NCBI GenBank assembly: GCA_023144875.1
Contig: JAGLEW010000172.1
Coordinates: 1-22,634 of the forward strand
Direction: 5' to 3'
Length of the DNA stretch: 22,634 bases
Source: Methylococcales bacterium
GTDB taxonomy: Bacteria; Pseudomonadota; Gammaproteobacteria; Methylococcales; Methylomonadaceae
Shown here: piece after piece, positions 8,341 to 15,356 of the stretch
How the letters are laid out: every line of letters begins with the position of its first letter
How positions within the stretch are numbered: the first letter of the stretch is position 1
The notes under the pieces: generated by a model
Databases searched by the model: none
What the model saw: the letters and a program-made list of their open reading frames with translations, nothing else
What the model was told of the DNA's origin: nothing
Translations under genes and position numbers: made by a program

Positions 8341-9324
8341 ATGATCAAAAAAATAATTTTGAGCTCAACACTCCTTATGGGCATAATGGTTAGCCCAATC
8401 AGCATAGCAAAAATTGCCCATACCCCTGAAGTCGATCATTTTATTGAAATGATGGCTACTGAACACGATTTTAAATCTAAAAAGTTAACCGCGCTCTTTC
8501 AAAAAGTAAATACAAAACAAAGTATTTTAAAAGCCATCTCAAGACCCGCTGAAAAAAGGATGCCGTGGCATAAATATCGAAAAATATTTTTAACTAAAAA
8601 GCGTATCGCAGGCGGTGTTAAATTTTGGAAAAAACATAAAACTGTTTTGAAAAATGTCGAGGAAAAATACGGGGTTCCGTGGCAGATTATTGTTGCAATT
8701 ATCGGTGTTGAAACCCAATACGGTGGTAATACAGGCTCTTTTCGGGTCATTGATGCCCTTTCAACCTTAGCGTTTTCATACCCAAAACGCAGTACTTTTT
8801 TTACCAAAGAACTGAAACATTTCTTATTACTGTGTCGTGAAGAAGGCATGAACCCCTTAAAACCGAAAGGCTCTTATGCAGGTGCGATGGGTTTGCCTCA
8901 ATTTATGCCTAGTAGTTATCGTAACTATGCCGCTGATTATGAAAATGATAATAAACGAAATATCTGGACAAACCCTGCCGATGCCATCGCCAGTGTCGGA
9001 CATTATTTATTAAAATATGGCTGGCAAAAAAATGAAGGTATTGCTTATAAATTGATCGTCACAGGTAATGATTACACTCAAGCATTATTTGACGATTTAA
9101 AACCGCAATCGACAGTAGCAGAACTGCAAGCGCTTAATATTATTATTCCACCTAATATCCCACGGCAAGCACCCGCAAAACTCTTAGAATATCAACAAGC
9201 CTCTGCGCCTGAGTTTTGGCTCGGACTGACTAATTTTTACACCATCACGCGTTATAATCACAGTCAAATGTATGCACTTGCGGTTTATCAGTTAAGCGAA
9301 GCTATTTTAGCCAAAACAAAATAG
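8341..9324 (+). CDS. mltB: Lytic murein transglycosylase B (soluble periplasmic form)
   Basis: This enzyme cleaves the MurNAc-GlcNAc bond of peptidoglycan to give 1,6-anhydro ends (GH103 family). Residues 1-23 form a signal peptide ending SIA. The catalytic Glu is E124 in IIGVETQYGGN, followed by the family blocks V-I-D-A-L-S-T-L-A-F and A-M-G-L-P-Q-F-M-P-S-S-Y. The 327-residue length is typical. There is no lipobox Cys, unlike E. coli MltB, so the protein should be released into the periplasm like Pseudomonas SltB1. It starts 9 nt after rodA without an obvious Shine-Dalgarno and is followed after 12 nt by rlpA. Confidence 0.95.
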   Translation: MIKKIILSSTLLMGIMVSPISIAKIAHTPEVDHFIEMMATEHDFKSKKLTALFQKVNTKQSILKAISRPAEKRMPWHKYRKIFLTKKRIAGGVKFWKKHKTVLKNVEEKYGVPWQIIVAIIGVETQYGGNTGSFRVIDALSTLAFSYPKRSTFFTKELKHFLLLCREEGMNPLKPKGSYAGAMGLPQFMPSSYRNYAADYENDNKRNIWTNPADAIASVGHYLLKYGWQKNEGIAYKLIVTGNDYTQALFDDLKPQSTVAELQALNIIIPPNIPRQAPAKLLEYQQASAPEFWLGLTNFYTITRYNHSQMYALAVYQLSEAILAKTK

Positions 9325-9336
9325 AAAGATCTTAGG

Positions 9337-10014
9337 GTGAAAATTGTACTTTTTTTCGCCCTATTATTATTTGCTATGTTAGCATTCGTCATTTTATTAT
9401 GGGATGAAACAATAACCAGTATTTCAGGAAATTCCAGCGACTACCAACTATTAGGCAAACATTACAAAGTTTTACCCTTCAATCATAACTTTACACAAAC
9501 GGGGATTGCCTCTTGGTATGGCAACGATTTTCAAGGAAAAAAAACCGCCAATGGTGAAATATATAACATGTATGACATGACTGCTGCACACAAAACCCTC
9601 CCAATACCCAGTTATGTCAGTGTCACTCATTTAAAAAATTCACTCAGTATTATCGTCAGAATAAATGATAGAGGCCCTTATCATGACAATCGGATTATTG
9701 ATCTTTCTTATGCTGCCGCTAAAAAAATTGGCATCTATCAACGTGGAACAGGAAAAGTTAAGATAACCGCCATTAATAACAATTCCCCCATTTATTTACA
9801 AATAGGTGTCTTTGAAAAGGCTTCAAATGCCTATAGCTTACAACATGAGATCAGTTTAAACGCACTCCCTAGACCCATCATAAAATCCATAGATGAGCAA
9901 GGTCGAACGCTTTACAAGGTGCAAATTGGGCCTTTATATAAGACCTCCGACATTGATAGCCTCACTTTAAAATTAACCAAATTGGGAATTTCAAAAACCC
10001 GTTACGTTCGTTAA
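9337..10014 (+). CDS. rlpA: RlpA-like septal lytic transglycosylase, membrane-anchored, with SPOR domain
   Basis: RlpA proteins combine a double-psi beta-barrel with a SPOR domain; in P. aeruginosa RlpA cleaves denuded glycan strands at the septum. Here the N-terminal hydrophobic segment (2-22) is followed by WDET, then the barrel (about 55-147) with A-S-W-Y-G, the H85 of TAAHKTLP and D111 of RINDRGP. The 26-residue spacing matches the catalytic His/Asp pair. The SPOR domain covers about 152-225. The protein contains no cysteine, so it is not a lipoprotein, and the segment probably stays as an inner-membrane anchor. The start is GTG at 9337 with the adjacent AGG; the next ATG (9376) would break the anchor. 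Its stop overlaps the end of the converging vWA gene by 4 nt. Confidence 0.93.
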   Translation: MKIVLFFALLLFAMLAFVILLWDETITSISGNSSDYQLLGKHYKVLPFNHNFTQTGIASWYGNDFQGKKTANGEIYNMYDMTAAHKTLPIPSYVSVTHLKNSLSIIVRINDRGPYHDNRIIDLSYAAAKKIGIYQRGTGKVKITAINNNSPIYLQIGVFEKASNAYSLQHEISLNALPRPIIKSIDEQGRTLYKVQIGPLYKTSDIDSLTLKLTKLGISKTRYVR

Positions 10015-10763
10015 AATTGATCAGGACTAAAATCAGGTGACTCAGATAACACCGCTTGTAGACCTTGATTCAATTCATCCGCGTTATCTGCGGCGGTATA
10101 CGTGGTTAATCCTTCCTGATTCAACGCATGAGTGTTATCTAAACAAAAACCGATACTGTGTATCATGATGGGAGATTCCGTTAATAGAGTGCTTAAAATT
10201 TGACGAGGATCTTCATTATTTGAAGCAATACCATCGGTCACAATCACTAAATGATATTCACCATAACCCAGTTGCCGAGTAGCTTGTTTGGTCAGTAGTC
10301 GATATGCATCCTTAATAGCGCTTGCTAATGGCGTTCCTGCACCAGGGACGATTTCTTTAATTTTTGTATAAAAAAGAGCTTTATTCTCGGTACTCAATGA
10401 AAATAATTCCCCTCGCCCTCGCCCATCAAACGAATATAAAGCCACATTAGCCTCGGCTGGAATTTTTTGGCTAAATTGCGTAATGGCTGTTTTAGCCACC
10501 GCCATTTTACTGCTTCCTTCCGCACATTGACTGCCTTCCATTGAGCCACTGCCATCCAAAATAATATAATAATTAACGGTCAATAAATCATTACTTACTG
10601 TCTTTTCACTTTCAGAAACAGGTGGCCAACTATTTTCTAAAGGACGCTGTCCATAACTTGGGCTATTATTCTCAACAAGATCAAGGGTCGAAGAAGTCTC
10701 ATCCCATTCGGCCATCAATAGAAACACAATCACCATTATAAAAAAAAATACTATTTTCATCAT
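10011..10763 (-). CDS. Membrane-anchored von Willebrand factor A (MIDAS) domain protein
   Basis: This 250-residue protein has one N-terminal hydrophobic segment (about 3-18) followed by WDET, a Pro/Ser-rich linker to about residue 60, and a vWA domain. The metal-ion-dependent adhesion site is complete: D70-G-S72-G-S74, T144 in GAGTPLA and D177 in VTDG. Two cysteines (C80 just after the MIDAS loop, C207) could form a disulfide in the periplasm. There is no lipobox. vWA domains bind protein partners through a metal ion; the partner here is unknown. It lies 9 nt downstream of the SBP-OmpA gene and is the last gene of the ABC-transporter cluster, so a role with that transporter is a reasonable inference. 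Two ATG codons in tandem open the gene, and either could be used. The anchor strikingly resembles that of RlpA. Confidence 0.9.
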   Translation of the reverse strand: MMKIVFFFIMVIVFLLMAEWDETSSTLDLVENNSPSYGQRPLENSWPPVSESEKTVSNDLLTVNYYIILDGSGSMEGSQCAEGSSKMAVAKTAITQFSQKIPAEANVALYSFDGRGRGELFSLSTENKALFYTKIKEIVPGAGTPLASAIKDAYRLLTKQATRQLGYGEYHLVIVTDGIASNNEDPRQILSTLLTESPIMIHSIGFCLDNTHALNQEGLTTYTAADNADELNQGLQAVLSESPDFSPDQF

Positions 10764-10772
10764 TTCATCCCG

Positions 10773-12482
10773 TTATAACGGTTGAAAAACTGAGTCTTCT
10801 GCTTCAATTTGAATAATTCGAAATTCAACCCGCATATTAGCTCGCCAATCTTTTTCAGTTTTTGGTGCGCAGGGTAAAGCGCCACAAACACCCGACTTAG
10901 GCGCTGAAATACCATGACCGATAATTGCAAATTGGGAGGCATCCAACGTAACCCCCTTGGTGGTTGCATACTTAATAATTGTATTTCTAACCGCTTGCGA
11001 ACGCCCTAAGCTTAGGTTTTTAGCACTTTGTTTTATTTGTCCTAAAATTAACGCTTGCTCCCCTGCTTTGTGCTTGCGTAAATAGCCCATAGGGTCAGAA
11101 TGTCCTTCAACGGTAATTACTGCCCCTCCATACGTTGAGGCTAAATTAATCACTTTATCAAAGGCATTTTGATATAAATCCGCTGAGAAGTTTTTTTGGT
11201 TGGGTGAAAAATAGATTTCAAATTTAAAGAGTTCACCCTGATTTAACGCCCCTTGTTTTTGTCGCTGGTTAATAACAGTCGCGACTTTTGAGGCATTAAA
11301 AGTTGAGTTTTGTTTTTGATTAGTATTACTTAAACCTGTTTTCAATAACCCATAATCCCATTGTGCGCTATCAAACTGTACATTCCCCGTCACCAAACCA
11401 AGTTGCGCGAGTCCTTGTTGTATTTCTTGATTTAAAATACCCATTCGGCGTGGATAATTAGTATTACTAAAAAATTTTACATTGCCATCAAAACCTACAA
11501 ATTTTGCATCAGCGTACATACCTTCGGTATCAACAATCGCCTTTTCGCTATCAAGCAAAGCTTTCGCCGCAGAGCCCATCATTTTTTTATACGCCACCGT
11601 TTTTTCGGTTTTATTTTTAACAAGTATTTGCATCGCTTCGGTAGATTTCATTAAACCACTGACAAACGCCTCCACTTTTTGACGATGCGCTTTCAAATAA
11701 TCAGAACGTACTGCGTAAACATCAGCAATAATTCGGTTCGCGGTTTTCGTTGAAATTAAGACCGATGCCCCTTTAATTGAATCTTCCGATCCTGTGCCAA
11801 CACTGCCACCCGAGGTTAATGCCAACGCATCAGGAATAATCACAAAAGCCGCATCCACATCCTTCTGCCGAAACGCTTCCATCGGGGCATTATCCGTCCC
11901 TGTTAAATCTTTAACCCACCGAATATTAACGTCTTTTGCACTCAAACCTGCATCGGTTAATACCCGCATCATGTAATCAACATGAGGTCCATAGGCTTGT
12001 AAAACGAGGGTTTTTCCTTTTAAATCTTTAACATTTTTAATCCCTGATTTTACAACCAGTGCATCACCGCCAGCCGACCATGTGGATTGATAAATAATGA
12101 CTGGTTTTGTGCGTGGGTCTTTATTTAAGACATCCGAAGCCTGATTAATCATGCCTAATGTGCCCCGTAAATAAGGCGTTTTACCCGTAAGATAATTTTC
12201 AATTTGTTGAGAGAAAATATCTTGTCGAATCAAACGATTTTTTAGCCCTAATTTCGCTAAAATGCTATTTTCATGCGTGACCGTCGTATCCCCATTGCCA
12301 TGCAAGGTGGCAATATCACCGCCCCATGTAATAATTGGAATCATCGTGGTTTCAGCACTATCTACGTTCCCAACCGTGTTTTTCACGACCTGACTCATTG
12401 GGCTTATTTTGACATATTCAACGGCCTGAACCCCTGCGGATAAAAACACGCCTGCTAAGAGGATGATGGATTTTTGTTGCAT
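10773..12482 (-). CDS. Solute-binding protein fused to a C-terminal OmpA-like peptidoglycan-binding domain
   Basis: This 569-residue protein joins two modules. Residues 1-20 are a signal peptide ending in VQA. Residues of about 20-385 resemble nitrate/taurine/sulfonate-type ABC binding proteins, with V-K-D-L-K-G-K-T-L-V-L (150-160), a lobe with DAGLSAKDVNIRWV, and E-A-F-R-Q-K-D-V-D-A-A-F-V. Residues of about 420-558 are an OmpA_C/MotB-like domain: EIYFSPNQKNF, VEGHSDP (457-463), L-G-R-S-Q-A-V, G-H-G-I-S-A-P and NMRVEFRI, with the Asp and Arg that bind diaminopimelate in OmpA (D463, R551). C533 and C538 form a close pair. The start is the ATG at 12482, preceded by GGAG; an in-frame ATG 12 nt upstream lacks such a site. 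It follows the ATPase directly and precedes the vWA gene. The substrate cannot be read from sequence. Anchoring to the wall is inferred from the domain. Confidence 0.9.
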   Translation of the reverse strand: MQQKSIILLAGVFLSAGVQAVEYVKISPMSQVVKNTVGNVDSAETTMIPIITWGGDIATLHGNGDTTVTHENSILAKLGLKNRLIRQDIFSQQIENYLTGKTPYLRGTLGMINQASDVLNKDPRTKPVIIYQSTWSAGGDALVVKSGIKNVKDLKGKTLVLQAYGPHVDYMMRVLTDAGLSAKDVNIRWVKDLTGTDNAPMEAFRQKDVDAAFVIIPDALALTSGGSVGTGSEDSIKGASVLISTKTANRIIADVYAVRSDYLKAHRQKVEAFVSGLMKSTEAMQILVKNKTEKTVAYKKMMGSAAKALLDSEKAIVDTEGMYADAKFVGFDGNVKFFSNTNYPRRMGILNQEIQQGLAQLGLVTGNVQFDSAQWDYGLLKTGLSNTNQKQNSTFNASKVATVINQRQKQGALNQGELFKFEIYFSPNQKNFSADLYQNAFDKVINLASTYGGAVITVEGHSDPMGYLRKHKAGEQALILGQIKQSAKNLSLGRSQAVRNTIIKYATTKGVTLDASQFAIIGHGISAPKSGVCGALPCAPKTEKDWRANMRVEFRIIQIEAEDSVFQPL

Positions 12483-12488
12483 AACTCG

Positions 12489-12492
12489 CTCC
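12489..12492 (-). promoter_or_regulatory. Ribosome binding site fixing the SBP-OmpA start
   Basis: GGAG lies 6 nt before the ATG at 12482 and inside the alternative ATG-GAG that begins at 12494. The downstream ATG is therefore the better start, and it also gives a cleaner signal peptide (Met-Gln-Gln-Lys, then hydrophobic). Confidence 0.65.
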
Positions 12493-12494
12493 AT

Positions 12495-13391
12495 TTAAAT
12501 ATTATTTTCGTCAGTGGTCAACGTTTGAAAAGAATCGGGGTGTTGTAAATTAAAGTCGCGGACATGTTGTAACATTTTTGGGTCAAAACCTTCTTCTCGA
12601 ACCCTAGCAATAAAGGCTTTAAAATTTATATCCTGTTTTATTTTAGTCGAATTAATCACCGACTTTAATTGATAATCAGCCACAATTTTTCCCCCTCGAT
12701 TTACCTTGTTTTTATCCCCCCGATCATCACTGTAATATTGCGATAAAATCAATAAACGACTGCCTATAAAACAGGCTTCTTCTAAGTCATGGGTAATGAA
12801 AAAGATGGTTAGTTTTTCGCTTTTCCACAAGTCCAATAAAAATAATTGCAGGTCTTCACGCGTATCAGGATCTAAAGCGCCAAAGGGTTCATCCATGAGT
12901 AAAACAGGCGGTTTCATAATTAATGCTTGCGCGATGGCCGCTCGTTGTTTCATTCCACCCGATAGCTCATGTGGGTATTTATGAATGGCATCGCTTAATC
13001 GAACCCGCTCTAAATAGCTCATCGCTTCATCCAACCAATCTTTGCGATTTTCCCACGGTAACCACCAGCGCCCTTGGCTAAAGCGCTTACCCAATAATAC
13101 ATTATTTAATACCGATAAATGGGGAAATAAAGAATAACGCTGAAAAACAATGCCGCGATTCGGCTGAGGGAAACCTACCGCTTTATTTTCAATCTTAATA
13201 ATACCTCTGGTTGGATTTTCTTGACCTAAAATTAAGCGTAAGAGGGTTGATTTTCCACAGCCACTAGGGCCAACTAAGGCACATAACTCCCCTTCTGAAA
13301 CCGATAAATCAATATTATCTAAAACCCGCTTGGCTCCATAGTTCTTTTCAATATCTTCTAAATGAATTTTATAGTTTTTTTGTATACCCAT
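12495..13391 (-). CDS. ABC transporter ATP-binding protein (nitrate/taurine type)
   Basis: This is the ATPase of the importer, on the cytoplasmic side. The 298-residue protein has Walker A GPSGCGKST (41-49), Q-loop Q84, the signature LSGGMKQR (143-150), Walker B LLMDEP (164-169), the D-loop ALDP and the H-loop ITHDLEE. It closely follows the SsuB/TauB/NrtD pattern. A C-terminal tail of about 80 residues beyond the H-loop region is charged and includes EEGFDPKML and HPDSF; similar tails occur in some members of the family, and its role is unknown. The ATG lies 4 nt after the permease stop. The stop codon abuts the next open frame, so translation is coupled along the cluster. Confidence 0.95.
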   Translation of the reverse strand: MGIQKNYKIHLEDIEKNYGAKRVLDNIDLSVSEGELCALVGPSGCGKSTLLRLILGQENPTRGIIKIENKAVGFPQPNRGIVFQRYSLFPHLSVLNNVLLGKRFSQGRWWLPWENRKDWLDEAMSYLERVRLSDAIHKYPHELSGGMKQRAAIAQALIMKPPVLLMDEPFGALDPDTREDLQLFLLDLWKSEKLTIFFITHDLEEACFIGSRLLILSQYYSDDRGDKNKVNRGGKIVADYQLKSVINSTKIKQDINFKAFIARVREEGFDPKMLQHVRDFNLQHPDSFQTLTTDENNI

Positions 13392-13395
13392 AGGC

Positions 13396-14220
13396 CTATT
13401 TCATCTCATACCAAGGAAAAAGTTTCTTCTTTACTTTTTTCAAGATAAAATCAAATAAAAATCCTAACAGTGTAATCCATAAGACATAAGGAATAATAAT
13501 ATCCATCGCTAAATAACGCCTCACCAAAAAAATTCGGTAGCCCAAGCCATCGGTTGATGCAATGGCTTCAGAGGCAATTAAAAATAACCACGCACTGCCT
13601 AAAACCAATCGAATCGAATTAATTGCGCTGGGTAAAATTTGTGGCAAAATAATTCGATAAGTAATCGCGGCAGGTGATGCACCTAAAGTCCGCGCTTTTA
13701 TAATTTGTTGTTGAGGGATTTTTTTAACCGCTAGAAGAATATCACGCGCTAAAATTGGAAAGGTTCCAATAAAAATAAGGGCGACTTTTGCCACTTCACC
13801 GACCCCTAAACTCACAAATAAAATAGGTAAAATAGCCAGAGGAGGAATCATCGAAAGAAACACGATAAAGGAGGAAAATAAAGCTTCAATACAGCGGTAT
13901 AACCCCATATAAAGCCCTAAAATTAAGGCGCTGAACAATGATAAACTAACCCCTGAAAACAACCGCGTTAAACTTGAGAAGGTATCTTTCCACAATAAAA
14001 TATCCCCCGTGCGTCTATCCCGTTCAAAAGCCATTCGCTCAATCGCATCCAGCATACTCGACAGACTCGGCAATAACTTGTCGTCTGGATTTTCTAACAA
14101 CCGCAAGTAAGAAGCGTAAAAATAAAGCCCGATTAAAATAGCAAAAGGCACCAGCATTAATACGCGTTTTAATCCTTTTGAAGGGGTAGCATGCATGCTA
14201 AATAGCGAAAAAATATTCAA
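13396..14220 (-). CDS. ABC transporter permease (nitrate/taurine type)
   Basis: This inner-membrane subunit forms the substrate channel. The 274 residues make about six membrane segments, the first near 17-38. The cytoplasmic EAA loop that docks on the ATPase is present as A-R-T-L-G-A-S-P-x-x-I followed by L-P-Q-I-L-P-S-A, as in SsuC/TauC permeases. A periplasmic stretch with charged residues (about 42-78) separates the first two helices. The start is TTG at 14220, supported by AAGGA about 6 nt upstream. The gene begins 27 nt after ybeD and so looks added to the end of the dacA-dat-ybeD operon. With a single permease gene, the channel is presumably a homodimer. Confidence 0.95.
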   Translation of the reverse strand: MNIFSLFSMHATPSKGLKRVLMLVPFAILIGLYFYASYLRLLENPDDKLLPSLSSMLDAIERMAFERDRRTGDILLWKDTFSSLTRLFSGVSLSLFSALILGLYMGLYRCIEALFSSFIVFLSMIPPLAILPILFVSLGVGEVAKVALIFIGTFPILARDILLAVKKIPQQQIIKARTLGASPAAITYRIILPQILPSAINSIRLVLGSAWLFLIASEAIASTDGLGYRIFLVRRYLAMDIIIPYVLWITLLGFLFDFILKKVKKKLFPWYEMK

Positions 14221-14226
14221 GCGGAA

Positions 14227-14231
14227 TCCTT
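14227..14231 (-). promoter_or_regulatory. Ribosome binding site fixing the permease TTG start
   Basis: AAGGA stands 6 nt before the TTG at 14220 in the short gap after ybeD. It supports this TTG over the in-frame ATG eight codons further in. Confidence 0.65.
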
Positions 14232-14247
14232 TTGCAAAAAATAGGGG

Positions 14248-14517
14248 CTATAGCGTCATCATTACCTGCGGGTGGTCATTCAATTGTTGATAAATACGAT
14301 CTAATTGTTGCAGACTAGTCGCCTCAATCATAATGGTGACAGAAACAAAGGTTTTACTTTTACTCACACGCGTTTTAATCGCATCAACCGCTAAATGATC
14401 AACGTGTTGACGTATAATTTCAATCACTAATAAATCAAACTCAATCTCGACTCGACCCATCGCCTTAATCGGAAATTGGCAAGGAAATTCTAATAAAGTT
14501 TCACGTTCTTTGCTCAT
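14248..14517 (-). CDS. ybeD: YbeD/DUF493 family protein
   Basis: This small cytoplasmic protein (89 residues from the chosen start) matches the YbeD/DUF493 family: L-L-E-F-P at the N-terminus, F-P-I-K-A-M-G, then a ferredoxin-like ACT fold with V-S-V-T-I. In many gammaproteobacteria ybeD lies between dacA (or dat) and lipB. The function is not established. The start is the ATG at 14517, whose ATGA overlaps the dat stop and which gives the family length of about 87. An ATG four codons upstream overlaps dat by 16 nt and is less likely. lipB does not follow; the ABC permease does. Confidence 0.9.
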   Translation of the reverse strand: MSKERETLLEFPCQFPIKAMGRVEIEFDLLVIEIIRQHVDHLAVDAIKTRVSKSKTFVSVTIMIEATSLQQLDRIYQQLNDHPQVMMTL

Positions 14518-15356
14518 TGAGCCGTACATTTATAGGCTTGAAACAGTGTATTCATCGTATGCCATAAATGACCGACCTGACCATCGGCGACAGGAATACC
14601 ATCGAGTTCCACCACCGCTAATATTTCACGCGTTGAACTCACTAGCCAAATTTCTTCCGCATTTTTTAATGCCTCCAAAGAAATCATTGTTTCTGCCACA
14701 CTTATATTATTTTTTTTAGCAATTTTCAATAATACCGCGCGTGTAATACCAGGTAAAATTGAATTTGACAAAGGCGGGGTGGTTAAAACCCCATTAATTA
14801 CCGCAAATAAATTATTCACCGCGCCCTCGGTGACATAATTATCACGAATTAAAATCGCTTCGCTCTGATCTTTTTCAATGGCTTGTTGCTTCAGTAAAAC
14901 ATTAGCAATCAGCGATGTCGATTTCACATGGCATAGTTTCCAGCGATTATCATCTAATGTCAGTCCTTTAACACCTTCTTCTCGGTTAGACATTGCCACA
15001 ATGTCATTGCACATAATAAAGATAGTCGGTTTAATCCGTTTTGGAAACAGATGATCCCTTTTATCCTCAACACCACGACTTATATGAAGATAAATATATT
15101 GCTGACGGGTCGAGTCAATCAGTGGTAATAACAACGACTGCCACTTTTCAACAGAATATTGACGTTCAATTTTAACTTCCGCCAAATTTTTATGAAGTCG
15201 TTTTATATGCGCTTCAAACTCAAATAACTGACCTTGATAGCAAGGAATGACCTCATAAATCCCGTCCCCAAATAAAAAACCCCGATCAAGTACCGAAATT
15301 TTTGCTTCATTCAGCGGTACATAATCGCCATTTAAATAAACAAGGTCTGTTTTCAT
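14514..15356 (-). CDS. dat: D-amino-acid aminotransferase (class IV PLP enzyme)
   Basis: This PLP enzyme of fold type IV probably transaminates D-alanine with 2-oxoglutarate to give D-glutamate and pyruvate. The catalytic Lys K145 (HVKSTSLIANVLLK) and the cofactor-binding E177 (YVTEGAVNN) fall at exactly the numbers of Bacillus D-amino-acid transaminase. LDRGFLFGDGIYEV (23-36) and P-G-I-T-R are also family blocks. A branched-chain aminotransferase or aminodeoxychorismate lyase role is possible, since the fold is shared, but the position directly after dacA favours D-amino-acid metabolism. Its ATG overlaps the dacA stop (ATGA), so translation is coupled, and the D-alanine released by DacA would be a natural substrate. 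Confidence 0.9.
   Translation of the reverse strand: MKTDLVYLNGDYVPLNEAKISVLDRGFLFGDGIYEVIPCYQGQLFEFEAHIKRLHKNLAEVKIERQYSVEKWQSLLLPLIDSTRQQYIYLHISRGVEDKRDHLFPKRIKPTIFIMCNDIVAMSNREEGVKGLTLDDNRWKLCHVKSTSLIANVLLKQQAIEKDQSEAILIRDNYVTEGAVNNLFAVINGVLTTPPLSNSILPGITRAVLLKIAKKNNISVAETMISLEALKNAEEIWLVSSTREILAVVELDGIPVADGQVGHLWHTMNTLFQAYKCTAQ

Noticed and set aside
8499..8849. Minus-strand open frame inside mltB
   Set aside because: It has no family features and no ribosome site, and it lies opposite an intact enzyme gene.
14518..14529. Upstream ATG for ybeD
   Set aside because: It overlaps dat by 16 nt. The ATGA overlap at 14517 is the usual coupling pattern and gives the family length.
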